64,000 bases of DNA from an uncultured Granulosicoccaceae bacterium (lineage in GTDB: Bacteria > Pseudomonadota > Gammaproteobacteria > Granulosicoccales > Granulosicoccaceae), in the NCBI GenBank assembly GCA_938028465.1, contig CALJAA010000028.1:78828-142827 (forward strand). The letters are read 5' to 3'. The notes under the pieces were generated by a model that saw only the letters and a list, made by a program, of their open reading frames with translations, was not told where the DNA came from and did not search any database. Positions 42,315 to 51,834 of this stretch are shown here, one piece after another (the first letter of the stretch is position 1; each line of letters opens with the position of its first letter). Position numbers and translations under genes: made by a program.

Positions 42315-44255
42315 CTAGTTTTGCGTGCCGGTGCGGATCGACAGTAATGGTTCGGCTTCTACGCGTTTAACCGGAACAGCCAATCCTTCCTGGTATTGCG
42401 CCCAATCTAGGTGTCGCTCAATGCGCCCATCACTAGTGAGTTCTAGCTCTCCCGTAAAGCCTGGTAGCCGTTGCCCTTGTGCAAGCGCATCGATATTTAA
42501 TAATACTCGGTAAGCGTCGGCACCTAGAGCGTAAAGTTTGCCGTACACGCCTTTAGATTGTGGAAAGTTTTGTTCAATTGTTTGCTTTAGTGGGTCCTTA
42601 CGTAGTTTCTTATTTAAAGCCCATGGCGTGTCTGCATAAAAAATACTATTGAGATCTTTATTTTTACGGGCATCATCTTCAAGTGCAGCAACTCGGCTTG
42701 TCGCTAGACGCGGTAAGTGTCGCGCTCGAAAAAAATCTAATTGTGGACGAACCGAACGAGCTTGATCGGAGGTAATAGCTAGAAACACAACGTCGATATC
42801 GTTACGAATACTGGGTTCAAAAAACAATTTTTTGCCGATGTTGCGGGATAAGGTGCGAAAACGTTGATCGCTTTGTGTTATTTGTAGTGCATCGCGTATT
42901 TGTTCAGAATAATCGTATTGGTCTTTAGGTAATACAGCGATATGCGCAACGTCACCCCCATAGGCAAACATGGTTTCTTGAAAGGCCCGCGCTTCTCGAT
43001 CACCACGTGAATCATCAGCTTGTAAAATAATGGCTTTATTTAAAGACAACGCTATTGCGCGAGACGCAGCTGACCTAGCTTCATCTTCTGGAGCTAAGCC
43101 AAATTGCAGCAAATTTGAAGTGGCTTCCGATTGTTGATAAAGCTCAACAGTATTGAGTGTCAGCGTTGGTACTGATATGGAACGTTGGGTTGCAATCGCT
43201 GATACTGCTTGCTTACGCAGCGGCCCAATTATGGCATCAGCACCGTCGTTTATCGCATTTTGATAAGCGCTTCTGGCATAAGCTGGATTTTCACCCACGT
43301 CGTAAAAGCGCAAGGTAGGCACGACCTGGCTAGCATTAGCTTGTTGGTAAGCGCTGACTAAGCCATCCCGAATAGCGGCTGCTGCATTGCCCGTGCCCCG
43401 TGCCGAAAGTGGTAGCAGTACTGCTATCTGATTGATCGGTCCGCCGTTGAGTACAAACTCTGTGTCACCACCAGATTCAAACAATGCTGACGCGAATCGT
43501 GCGTTGGCTGGGTGTGAGGAGAAACGTGTTTGCCACTGCCGGATTTGCTGTTCACGCGGCCCCTTGTTTTGAGCGCTGCCGGTATTGGCTAATGCCAGTT
43601 CTATCCAACCTTGATAGGTGTCGCCACGTACATTGGTGGTAAGCCCGCCGAGTGTGGAGACTGGCTGAGTGCTGAGCATCTGCCAAATTTGTTGATGATT
43701 TTTATCAATCGTTTCTTGATTGGTCAGCTGTGACTCGAGATCGATACGTGCGATGAGCTCGTTATCTGGATCGTTTAAAATATTAAAACTATGTGCGCGA
43801 GTTTCATACAAGCGTGCACGATGTAGTGGCGATGTAACAGCTTCAGGGTCAGGTAGGGCATCTAGGGCGGCCTCACCATTGCCACTGAGCATTAACTGTT
43901 TGGCTTGTAGGATTGCATAGCGATGCTGAAACTCAGGTGTGGCGAGTTCGGACGGTACAGCGACTAGTTTTTCGCTACCGGGTTCGAGCATGCCTCGGTC
44001 GAGCAAAATCTCAGCGGCAATGAGTAAGTAATCTTGTCGCTGATTAATATCGGAGCTGCGAGTGGCGCGGCTACTGTATGTGTTCGCTGCGGCCTGGGGT
44101 TTACCCTGAAGTAGCTGCCGTCGAGCCTTGGGGTCTGTTATTCTCGAGATGCTTGGGTCATCAGGTAGTTGAGGCCCGGCAGTTTGGCAGCCCTGCAGAG
44201 CTACAGCCAAAAACAAAACAGAACAAACCAGTGATAGTCGAGTATTTGCGATCAT
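42315..44255 (-). CDS. lpoA: Penicillin-binding protein activator LpoA
   Basis: A 646-residue outer-membrane lipoprotein that stimulates PBP1A in peptidoglycan synthesis. The lipobox is LQGC with Cys at about residue 23. The N-terminal half is TPR-like helical; the C-terminal half is a periplasmic-binding-protein-like (Leu/Ile/Val receptor) fold starting at QIAVLLPLSARGTGNAAAAIRDG. It is divergent from rsmI, as in E. coli. Confidence 0.92.
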   Translation of the reverse strand: MIANTRLSLVCSVLFLAVALQGCQTAGPQLPDDPSISRITDPKARRQLLQGKPQAAANTYSSRATRSSDINQRQDYLLIAAEILLDRGMLEPGSEKLVAVPSELATPEFQHRYAILQAKQLMLSGNGEAALDALPDPEAVTSPLHRARLYETRAHSFNILNDPDNELIARIDLESQLTNQETIDKNHQQIWQMLSTQPVSTLGGLTTNVRGDTYQGWIELALANTGSAQNKGPREQQIRQWQTRFSSHPANARFASALFESGGDTEFVLNGGPINQIAVLLPLSARGTGNAAAAIRDGLVSAYQQANASQVVPTLRFYDVGENPAYARSAYQNAINDGADAIIGPLRKQAVSAIATQRSISVPTLTLNTVELYQQSEATSNLLQFGLAPEDEARSAASRAIALSLNKAIILQADDSRGDREARAFQETMFAYGGDVAHIAVLPKDQYDYSEQIRDALQITQSDQRFRTLSRNIGKKLFFEPSIRNDIDVVFLAITSDQARSVRPQLDFFRARHLPRLATSRVAALEDDARKNKDLNSIFYADTPWALNKKLRKDPLKQTIEQNFPQSKGVYGKLYALGADAYRVLLNIDALAQGQRLPGFTGELELTSDGRIERHLDWAQYQEGLAVPVKRVEAEPLLSIRTGTQN

Positions 44256-44406
44256 GTGTTCAGAACAACGTAATAAGTTAATGTAAAAAGTTAATTTTTA
44301 ATTAGCTACACATATAACCTTACATATAGCCTTCACAGCCTTACCTTCACAGCGTGATTTGAGCTAGCTAAAAATCAATAATAAGAATGATGAGATTCAG
44401 CAGCAA

Positions 44407-45297
44407 ATGACCGAAGCAAATAATTCGGTGTACGAGAATTCTTTAAACAAGAACACTCTATACATCGTGGCTACGCCAATCGGTAACAAAGACGATATCT
44501 CTTTGCGAGCGATTGAAACGTTGCGTAGCGTTGATCGAATCTATGCCGAGGACACGCGCCATAGTAGCGTATTGCTGCGTCATCATGGTATTGCCACACC
44601 CACCGTGTCATTGCATGAACACAATGAAGAGCAGCGAACGGCCTCTGTTGTGGCGTTTTTGCAAGAAGGTGGCAGTGCGGCTTTGATCAGTGATGCCGGC
44701 ACGCCGCTCATATCTGACCCGGGATACAGGCTGGTTAGAGGCTGTATTGATGCCGATTTAGCCGTGTGCCCGATACCTGGAGCCAGTGCTTTGACGGCCG
44801 CTTTATGTGTAAGCGGTTTGCCAACCGATCGGTTTCAGTACGTCGGTTTTCCGCCAGCTCGCGAAACCGCTCGTGCTCAATGGTTAAGCACGCTGGCTGC
44901 TTTGCCTCACACCCTCATTATGTATGAAGCTCGGCATCGTATTTTGGCTACTTTGCAGGCCATCGAGGAGGTTTGCGGTGGCGAGCGACGTGCCTGTGTT
45001 GCGCGAGAATTAACCAAGCGTTTCGAAACGTTGCATCACGGTAGCATTGCGCAAATACGTCAATCCATGAGTGATGACGACATGCAGCTAAAGGGTGAAT
45101 TTGTCATCGTGTTGTCAGGGCATCAAGCGCTTGAAGATGAGGCGAATATGGATAAAGCCAAGCAGGCATTGCAAATATTATTGCCGCACATGCCCATTAA
45201 AGTGGCGGTTAAATGTGTTGTTGAATTACTCGATGTGCCGCGTAAGCCGACTTACAATTTAGCTGTCGCCATGCGCAATGCGGATTCCGCCGATTAG
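44407..45297 (+). CDS. rsmI: 16S rRNA (cytidine1402-2'-O)-methyltransferase
   Basis: A 296-residue SAM-dependent methyltransferase of the tetrapyrrole-methylase fold that modifies C1402 of 16S rRNA together with RsmH. Marks are LYIVATPIGNKDDISLRAIETL, YAEDTRHSSVLLRHHGI, LISDAGTPLISDPGYRLV and VPRKPTYNLAV. rsmH, the partner enzyme for the same base, lies in the same window at 47.4 kb. It is directly upstream of rnpB. Confidence 0.96.
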   Translation: MTEANNSVYENSLNKNTLYIVATPIGNKDDISLRAIETLRSVDRIYAEDTRHSSVLLRHHGIATPTVSLHEHNEEQRTASVVAFLQEGGSAALISDAGTPLISDPGYRLVRGCIDADLAVCPIPGASALTAALCVSGLPTDRFQYVGFPPARETARAQWLSTLAALPHTLIMYEARHRILATLQAIEEVCGGERRACVARELTKRFETLHHGSIAQIRQSMSDDDMQLKGEFVIVLSGHQALEDEANMDKAKQALQILLPHMPIKVAVKCVVELLDVPRKPTYNLAVAMRNADSAD

Positions 45298-45348
45298 TTC
45301 TTGGAATTTGTCTGTGATCATTTGCGTCAAACGGGTAAACTTGTCGAC

Positions 45349-45695
45349 GGAGTTGGCCAGATCATCGCGGCAGCACGTGTGCTGGCGAGGAAAGTCCGGG
45401 CTCCTTGGACAGGGTGCCAGGTAATTCCTGGGGGGCGTGAGCCTACGGAAAGTGCAGCAGAAAATAAACCGCCTAAGCAGTTCGCTGCCGGTAAGGTTGA
45501 AATGGTGCGGTAAGAGCGCACCGCGTTCGTGGTAACACGCAACGGCATGGTAAACCCCACCTGGAGCAAGACCAAATAGAGGGACATTAGGCGTGGTCCG
45601 CGCCGTCCCCGGGTAGGTCGCTTGAGCCTTGTGGTGACACAAGGCCTAGATGAATGATGATCCACGACAGAACCCGGCTTAACGGCTGACTCCAT
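45349..45695 (+). ncRNA. rnpB: RNase P RNA (type A)
   Basis: The catalytic RNA of RNase P, which matures tRNA 5' ends. Conserved blocks are GAGGAAAGTCCGGGCTCC, CAGGGTGCCAGGTAA, GGTAAGAGCGCACCG, GGTAAACCCCACC, GGAGCAAGACCAAATAG, CCCGGGTAGG and CCACGACAGAACCCGGCTT. The ends were placed by pairing GGAGTTGGCC (5') with GGCTGACTCC (3'), which closes helix P1. Length is about 347 bases. Confidence 0.97.
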
Positions 45696-45739
45696 CTAAT
45701 TTCATGCATGCTTGGTACAAGCTTAGTATGCCGATATAC

Positions 45740-45785
45740 ACTGCAATAGCAGCCTAAAGGCTACTATTGCAGTATGATTTTTTTG
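45740..45785 (+). terminator. Rho-independent terminator of rnpB
   Basis: ACTGCAATAG...CTATTGCAGT is a 10-bp stem, extended by AGCC/GGCT with one mismatch around a TAAA loop, followed by a run of seven or more T. It is well placed 45 bases after RNase P RNA. Confidence 0.85.
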
Positions 45786-45818
45786 CAAAAGAACCTAAGC
45801 GCCTGTTAGCTGCTTGGA

Positions 45819-46400
45819 TTAGTAGTTAGCGCCAAGGTAAATGCCAACGCTATTGCCATCCACTGAAACCCCATCGAGTTCGTAGTCAATAAACGTGGCG
45901 CGAAGCCCAACCACTGCTCGATCGCTGGCAAGATATTCGGCCATCATATTAAAGCCTAGTGTTTTGTCGAATTCGACAGAGCCGCCATTAAAAAACTGGC
46001 CACTGGTTTTAAGCTTGTTATCAAAGTGGTAAGTCAGTCCAGCACCTATACGAAACCGATCTAGCTTGACCAGCTGGTTCAAATTAATCGATAGGCGTCT
46101 AAATTCAACGTCGCCGTTAGAAGCTGTTTCGCTATCATTCTTATAGCCAAAGCTGACATCGGTCTGCAGCGCAGGGTTATCTAAAAAGGGCGTGGTTGTG
46201 CCATAGCCGAATTCAGCGAACACACCACCGCCAGCTTTGATTGAGCTGGTGTCTCCGTCTGCAAACCGAAGAGAGAGAAGTTTGTCGCCGCCGCCATCTA
46301 TGCCGAGTCTGCCGGCAAAGCTGCCAGCATGGCTGTGTGCTGCGACTGCCATCAGTGTAGCGAAAACAGGGATCTGTGCTAGGGCTTTTATAGATTTCAT
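45819..46400 (-). CDS. Outer-membrane beta-barrel protein
   Basis: A 193-residue exported protein. Signal peptide (MKSIKALAQIPVFATLMAVA, cut near SHA|GS) then alternating amphipathic strands with Gly/aromatic turns (FAEFGYG, VSFGYKND, RIGAGLTYHF, GFNMMAEYLA, VGLRATFIDYEL), ending in a tyrosine as barrel proteins often do. The ATG at 46400 has GGAAG before it; a TTG at 46427 is less likely. It resembles small YfaZ-like barrels in size, but I cannot place it firmly. It faces rnpB and is divergent from the mraZ promoter. Confidence 0.75.
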   Translation of the reverse strand: MKSIKALAQIPVFATLMAVAAHSHAGSFAGRLGIDGGGDKLLSLRFADGDTSSIKAGGGVFAEFGYGTTTPFLDNPALQTDVSFGYKNDSETASNGDVEFRRLSINLNQLVKLDRFRIGAGLTYHFDNKLKTSGQFFNGGSVEFDKTLGFNMMAEYLASDRAVVGLRATFIDYELDGVSVDGNSVGIYLGANY

Positions 46401-46850
46401 GTGCTTCCATTCATGTTGGTTGGTCAATTAATACTCGCCGGATAGTCCATTTAACCAAACGGTGTAAGCGTGGATTATTAACAGATGATGCTAATTACCA
46501 CTCACCCTTACTCACGGTGGTTGTCCCGAATGTGGATCACACCCGCGATGATAGTAGTTCGCCGTTGTCTTTGTCAGCTAGATGTTGTTCGTCTTAAGTC
46601 ATCTTGCGAGTGGGTCTGTAGTCCGCTTAGCGATGCCCGGTAGTACGTGTAGGAAGCTAAAGTGGGGCTGATGAATGCAAAATTTCAGCAACGTAAATTA
46701 CTACTCTGAACAAAATCCCATCAAATAAGCTCCATTACTTCATGTAGTTTCTATCAAAGAAGGTTAAGTGCTTGATTACAGTAGGCTCACGTTTCATTCG
46801 TAAGTCGTTGTGTTTGAACGAAAAATTCCGCGACGCAGGCCGCATTTTCA
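46401..46850. other. Gene-free region between the barrel protein and the dcw promoter
   Basis: About 450 bases without a credible gene. It must hold the barrel gene's promoter and upstream control of the dcw cluster. No repeat or strong palindrome was seen. Confidence 0.4.
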
Positions 46851-46879
46851 TTGACCCAAACCGGTAGTGTCCGTATAGT
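46851..46879 (+). promoter_or_regulatory. Sigma-70 promoter of the dcw cluster
   Basis: TTGACC (46851-46856), a 17-base spacer and TATAGT (46874-46879) match the sigma-70 consensus with ideal spacing. It lies about 60 bases upstream of mraZ and no other strong promoter is visible before ftsL, so it probably drives the cluster. Confidence 0.75.
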
Positions 46880-46939
46880 GGCGCTTGGTGATGATTCGTG
46901 TCGAATTGTGGGTAATTGAGGCGTCAAGCGCTAAAAACG

Positions 46940-47398
46940 ATGTTCAGGGGTATTTCCAAACTCAGCGTTGATGCTAAAGGCAGGCTTGCCGTGCCCAAGC
47001 ATCACCGAGATCGGCTGATGGCCGATGGGATCACCGAGTTGATGGTGACGGCTGACCCTTCGCGTTGTTTGTTGATTTATCCCATGCCGGATTGGCGAGA
47101 AATCGAAATTAAGTTAATGAGTTTGCCGAATACGAATCCTCACAGCCGAGCGATGCAGCGATTGTACGTCGGTTACGCAACGGAAACTGAATTCGATAGT
47201 AATGGCCGCATTCTATTACCGGCTGAATTACGCGAGTACGCTGGTATTGATCGCAAGGCCGTTTTAATCGGCCAAGGCAAGAAATGCGAGTTATGGAGCG
47301 AAAGCGGTTTTGCTGATGCATCTTCTGAGTGGCCTGATCTGCTTAATGATCAAGACCAATCGGAAGTGAGCGATGCAATCCAGCAATTGTCGCTTTGA
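46940..47398 (+). CDS. mraZ: MraZ transcriptional regulator
   Basis: A 152-residue DNA-binding protein with two AbrB-like SpoVT domains: MFRGISKLSVDAKGRLAVP and EFDSNGRILLPAELREYAG. In E. coli it represses its own dcw promoter. The family always starts MFRG, so the ATG at 46940 is preferred over a TTG at 46916, although the GAGG before it is rather distant. I could not find a clean set of TGGG repeats as MraZ sites. Confidence 0.93.
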   Translation: MFRGISKLSVDAKGRLAVPKHHRDRLMADGITELMVTADPSRCLLIYPMPDWREIEIKLMSLPNTNPHSRAMQRLYVGYATETEFDSNGRILLPAELREYAGIDRKAVLIGQGKKCELWSESGFADASSEWPDLLNDQDQSEVSDAIQQLSL

Positions 47399-48324
47399 TG
47401 AGCGCGGCACATGTGCCGGTGTTGCATCAAGAGGCGGTTGATGCGTTGCAGATTAAGCCTGCAGGGCGCTATGTAGACGCCACCTATGGAAGGGGTGGTC
47501 ACAGCAAGTTATTGCTGTCGAAGTTAGGAGAAGCGGGAGAAGTACTAGCACTGGACAGAGATCCAGAGGCGATCATCAACGCACAAGAACAATTTAAAGA
47601 TGAATCGCGATTTGAAATCGTTAAGGCCAATTTTGATCAGCTCGATACAGTGCTGGCAGAAAAAAAATGGCTCGGAACCGTAGATGGTTTGCTGCTCGAT
47701 GTTGGAGTGTCTTCACCTCAACTTGATGTAGCAGAACGCGGGTTTGGATTTTCAAGAGATGGTGCGCTTGATATGCGCATGGATCCGCAAAGCGGGCAAT
47801 CGGCAGCCGAATGGCTGTCTGGGGTAAGTGAGAACGACTTGATTGACGTATTAAAAACTTTTGGCGAAGAGCGTTATGCGAAGCGTATAGCCGGGGCTAT
47901 CATTGAGCAGCGCGCGCTTGCGCCAATAACGCGCACCTCTCAGCTAGCGGAAATAGTGAAGGTTGCGCACCCTCGTTGGGAACGTCATCACCATCCTGCT
48001 ACACGTTCGTTTCAGGCTATTCGCATTTTTATCAATGACGAGTTGGGTGCTTTGCAGCGTGTGCTCGCGCATGCCACCACTGCGCTTAAGCCTGGCGGAC
48101 GTTTGGCAGTTATCAGCTTTCATTCGCTCGAAGATCGCATTGTTAAACGAGCACTTCGTAAGCCACCACCTGATCCATCGATACCTCGTCATTTGCCGCA
48201 GCCGCCAACAACTGATCATCCGTGGCGCTTGGTTGGAAAGCCTGTTAAGGCGAGTGAGCAAGAGCTTGAGGTCAATCCGCGTGCACGTAGTGCAATTATG
48301 CGAGTTGCGGAGCGTATTGCATGA
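47398..48324 (+). CDS. rsmH: 16S rRNA (cytosine1402-N4)-methyltransferase
   Basis: A 308-residue SAM methyltransferase (MraW). Marks are HVPVLHQEAVDAL, VDATYGRGGHSKLLL (SAM motif), DGLLLDVGVSSPQLD, RGFGFSRDGALDMRMDP (split) and AVISFHSLEDRIVKR. It methylates the same 16S base as RsmI. Its ATG overlaps the mraZ stop as TGATG. Confidence 0.97.
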   Translation: MSAAHVPVLHQEAVDALQIKPAGRYVDATYGRGGHSKLLLSKLGEAGEVLALDRDPEAIINAQEQFKDESRFEIVKANFDQLDTVLAEKKWLGTVDGLLLDVGVSSPQLDVAERGFGFSRDGALDMRMDPQSGQSAAEWLSGVSENDLIDVLKTFGEERYAKRIAGAIIEQRALAPITRTSQLAEIVKVAHPRWERHHHPATRSFQAIRIFINDELGALQRVLAHATTALKPGGRLAVISFHSLEDRIVKRALRKPPPDPSIPRHLPQPPTTDHPWRLVGKPVKASEQELEVNPRARSAIMRVAERIA

Positions 48325-48605
48325 AAGCTCTACTAATCGTTGCAGCCTTGGCTGCTGCTAATTTTTGTACTGCGGTGGCTGTGGTTTACAGCAAGCACCT
48401 GAGCCGTGGTGCCACCACTGACATCAGCAGAAATCAATATCAGATTGATGAGCTAAATGTGCAGTGGAGCCAACTGCAAATTGAAGAGGGTACATTCTCG
48501 GAGCATGGTTTGGTTGAGCGCACGGCGCGTGATCGTTTAGATATGGTGTTGCCTGGTCTCGATGATTCGAAAATGCTAGTACGAAATGCTGGAGCCGCTA
48601 ACTAA
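48321..48605 (+). CDS. ftsL: Cell division protein FtsL
   Basis: A 94-residue bitopic protein: one membrane helix at the N-terminus (LLIVAALAAANFCTAVAVVY) and a periplasmic coiled-coil (DELNVQWSQLQIEEGTFSEHG). It joins FtsB and FtsQ in the divisome. Sequence is poorly conserved in the family; size and position between rsmH and ftsI identify it. Confidence 0.9.
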   Translation: MKALLIVAALAAANFCTAVAVVYSKHLSRGATTDISRNQYQIDELNVQWSQLQIEEGTFSEHGLVERTARDRLDMVLPGLDDSKMLVRNAGAAN

Positions 48606-50323
48606 TGGCTCGCACAAAAAAGATCCGTAAAAATTGGACACGTCGCAGACACGAAGTGTTGTTGCTGTTTTTTGTAATGGCGTCTTGCTTGGTAGTGCGT
48701 GCTGTTTATTTGCAAGTATTCGACCATGAGTTTTATCGTGGTGAAGGTGATATGCGGCAGCAGCGTGTTGTGTCGATTCCTGCTAATCGCGGCAACCTGT
48801 TGGACCGTCACGGTGAGGCGCTTGCCGTTAGCACGCCTATTCAGAGTATATGGGGTGACCCACGCTCGCTAGTTGAGCAACCTGCGGCAATGCGTGAGGC
48901 GGCGGCTCTATTGGAGCTTGATCCTGCCAAGCTGCAAAAGCGCATCGATACAGCGCAATCGCAAGGTAAAGAATTTATTTACATCAAGCGCCACGTTACG
49001 CCTGATATTGCAAGCAAAGTGATGGATTTACGAATCTCTGATCTTTCAACGCAGCGAGAGTTCCGTCGATATTACCCAAGTGGCCAGGCGGCGTCGCACG
49101 TAATTGGATTTACGGATATTGATGACGTGGGTCGTGAGGGCTTAGAGCTTGCCTACAACGATTGGTTAAAAGGCCAGCCAGGCTTGCGACGTGTGATTCG
49201 TGATTTAAATGGTCGCGAAATCGCCAGTATGGATATTGTTAAACCTGCTGTGCCGGGTAAAGAGCTAAGACTCTCTATTGACAAGCAGCTGCAGTATTTC
49301 ACCAGTAGTGTGCTGCGTGATGCTGTTAGTAAGCAAAAGGCTGAGTCTGGTTCAGTTGTCGTTATGGATGTGAAAACGGGTGAAGTACTGGCGATGGCTA
49401 ACTACCCGGTTTACAACCCAAACGATTTAAAAGATCGAACAGGTGGCCGCCAACGCAATCGCTCCATTACCGATGTATTCGAGCCAGGCTCAACCATGAA
49501 GCCCTTTACGATTGCAGCTGCACTCGATTCAGGTGATTTCAAGCCCGATGACATCGTGTTTACTTCTCCTGGGCATTATGAGATCGGCAAATATAAAATT
49601 AGTGATTCTCGCGACAACGGTTGGTTGGATCTTCGCGGCATCGTGCGCAAATCGAGCAACGTGGGCGTTAGTAAAGTTGCGACGCAGCTAGACCCTGAGC
49701 AAATGTGGTCAGTATTCGATGCGTTCGGTTTTGGCCGGCCTCCGGGGAGTGAGTTTCCGGGTGAAGTTGCGGGTTATTTTAATCACCCAACCTTATGGCA
49801 TCACATAGAGCAGGCTAGTGTGTCTTATGGATATGGCATATCAGTGTCGGCCCTTCAGTTGGTGCGAGCCTATGCGGCAATTGCTAATGGCGGCATCATG
49901 CCGACAGTTTCATTTATTGCTCAACCTAAAAACGAAGACGGTCGACGTGTTGTCGACAAAGAAATTGCCAGCGAAGTAAGCAGAATGCTTGAGTCAGTTG
50001 TGACTGATGGCACAGGCACGCGAGCAAAAGTGCCAGGCTATCGAATCGCTGGTAAAACGGGTACGTCGCATCGATCACAAAGCGGTGGTTATGCAGAAGA
50101 TCGTTACGTGTCGGTGTTTGCAGGTTTTGCTCCCGCTTCGCGGCCCGAAATTGCTGTTGTCGTTGTTGTGCATGATCCAAAAGCGGGGGAGCACTTTGGC
50201 AGTGTTGTTGCAGCGCCTGTGTTCGCAAATGTTATGTCGCACGCATTGCGCCTTCAAGGCGTAGAGCCCGATGATATCGATGATCAGCGCGCGCAGTTAA
50301 AGCTGGAAGGTGATCGTTCATGA
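48605..50323 (+). CDS. ftsI: Septal peptidoglycan transpeptidase FtsI (PBP3)
   Basis: A 572-residue class B penicillin-binding protein. N-terminal membrane helix (LLLFFVMASCLVVRAVYL), a pedestal domain from about 50 to 220, and a transpeptidase domain with the active-site STMK (S296-K299), SSN (RKSSNVGVS) and KTGT motifs. It cross-links septal wall together with FtsW, also in this cluster. Confidence 0.97.
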   Translation: MARTKKIRKNWTRRRHEVLLLFFVMASCLVVRAVYLQVFDHEFYRGEGDMRQQRVVSIPANRGNLLDRHGEALAVSTPIQSIWGDPRSLVEQPAAMREAAALLELDPAKLQKRIDTAQSQGKEFIYIKRHVTPDIASKVMDLRISDLSTQREFRRYYPSGQAASHVIGFTDIDDVGREGLELAYNDWLKGQPGLRRVIRDLNGREIASMDIVKPAVPGKELRLSIDKQLQYFTSSVLRDAVSKQKAESGSVVVMDVKTGEVLAMANYPVYNPNDLKDRTGGRQRNRSITDVFEPGSTMKPFTIAAALDSGDFKPDDIVFTSPGHYEIGKYKISDSRDNGWLDLRGIVRKSSNVGVSKVATQLDPEQMWSVFDAFGFGRPPGSEFPGEVAGYFNHPTLWHHIEQASVSYGYGISVSALQLVRAYAAIANGGIMPTVSFIAQPKNEDGRRVVDKEIASEVSRMLESVVTDGTGTRAKVPGYRIAGKTGTSHRSQSGGYAEDRYVSVFAGFAPASRPEIAVVVVVHDPKAGEHFGSVVAAPVFANVMSHALRLQGVEPDDIDDQRAQLKLEGDRS

Positions 50324-51834
50324 CGAGTCGCCCAGCACAATCCCTAGTTAGTTTATGTAGCAACATTTCCGGTGTCGCTGATGTGATGCCAGATGTGATG
50401 GTGTCTGGTGTGGCTTTAGATAGTCGCCTGCTGAAAGCCGGTGATCTGTATTTAGCCGTTGCCGGTGCTACGACTCATGGCTTGGCATTTGTTGAACAAG
50501 TAATAAACGTACGCGCCGCGGCCGTGCTGATAGATGAGCAATTGGATGGCAGCTTCGATGTGGAGTTGCAGCAGTTGCGTGCAGCGGGAATTGCTATTGG
50601 TAGAGTGCCTCAGCTAAAAGAACGCGTTGGTAAAATTGCTGCGCAGTTTTATGGTCAACCAAGCCAACGGCTAAATGTAGTTGCAGTAACAGGCACGGAT
50701 GGCAAAACGTCTGTTTGCTTGTTCATCGCATCGGCTTTACGCAAGCTTGGGCATAGTTGTGGCTATATAGGCACCCTAGGCTGGGGTGTTGACGAGCTTG
50801 CTTCCACTGAGTTAACTACCCCTGATGCGGTTAGCTTGCAACGCATGCTTGCAGAGCTTCATGAGCAAGGTGCTGCAACGGTTGCACTTGAGGCTTCGTC
50901 GCACGGCATTGCCGAAGGGCGGTTGGACGAAGTCGCGATTGATGTTGCTGTACTAACGAATTTTGGACGCGATCACCTTGATTATCACCAAACGCTAGAG
51001 CATTACAAAGCGGCCAAAGCCAAGTTGTTTAAGTGGCCAAGTTTGAATTCGATTGTGGTTAACCAAGTTGATGAGCTAGGTGCTGAGCTGTTGGCCGAAT
51101 CTTCGATTTCTGGTTACGCCTTTAGTAGTAAGTCAGCTGATGATTCGTTTGTCAGCAACACTTGCGAATTAATTGTCGGGCGCGATATTCAACTGACAGC
51201 TAATGGCATTAAATTTAATCTTGTCGATGTACAGTCACATGTAGTTACTAGCGGCTTGTTCGGACGCTTTAATGTTGACAATCTATTGGCTTGTCATGGA
51301 GTGCTTCGCGCCTTGGGCCATGCGGCAAATGATTCAGCAAATGCATTGGGTGCATTAAAGGCAGTACCCGGCCGGATGGAGCAGTTTACCGCTAGAGGTC
51401 ACGCAACAGTAGTAGTTGATTACGCGCATACACCGCAGGCACTTGAATCTGCGATAGCTGCTGTTCGAGAACATGCTGATGGTGTGTTGTGGGTTGTGTT
51501 TGGCTGTGGTGGTGATAGAGATAAGGGCAAACGATTGCCTATGGGTCGAGCTGCGGAAGCTGCGAACCACGTCATTGTTACTGATGACAATCCGCGAGGA
51601 GAATCATCGCAATCGATTATTGATGCCATTTTAAGTGGTATGCAAAATCCGCAAGCTGCCATTGTTATTGCTGATCGGCGTGAGGCAATTGCGTATGCGA
51701 TTACACACGCTGATAAAAATGATGTTGTATTGATAGCAGGGAAAGGTCACGAGGATTATCAAATCACCAACGGTAAGCGTTTGCCTTTTAGTGATCGGGT
51801 AGTGGTTGATACATTGTTGCAGGAGGCTTGTTAA
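50320..51834 (+). CDS. murE: UDP-MurNAc-Ala-Glu ligase for meso-diaminopimelate
   Basis: A 504-residue Mur ligase adding the third stem residue. ATP loop VTGTDGKTSVCLF, substrate motifs ASSHGIAEGRLD and NFGRDHLDYHQ, and DNPRGES, whose DNPR signature marks diaminopimelate over lysine. This fits a Gram-negative wall. Starts in an ATGA overlap with ftsI. Confidence 0.96.
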   Translation: MTSRPAQSLVSLCSNISGVADVMPDVMVSGVALDSRLLKAGDLYLAVAGATTHGLAFVEQVINVRAAAVLIDEQLDGSFDVELQQLRAAGIAIGRVPQLKERVGKIAAQFYGQPSQRLNVVAVTGTDGKTSVCLFIASALRKLGHSCGYIGTLGWGVDELASTELTTPDAVSLQRMLAELHEQGAATVALEASSHGIAEGRLDEVAIDVAVLTNFGRDHLDYHQTLEHYKAAKAKLFKWPSLNSIVVNQVDELGAELLAESSISGYAFSSKSADDSFVSNTCELIVGRDIQLTANGIKFNLVDVQSHVVTSGLFGRFNVDNLLACHGVLRALGHAANDSANALGALKAVPGRMEQFTARGHATVVVDYAHTPQALESAIAAVREHADGVLWVVFGCGGDRDKGKRLPMGRAAEAANHVIVTDDNPRGESSQSIIDAILSGMQNPQAAIVIADRREAIAYAITHADKNDVVLIAGKGHEDYQITNGKRLPFSDRVVVDTLLQEAC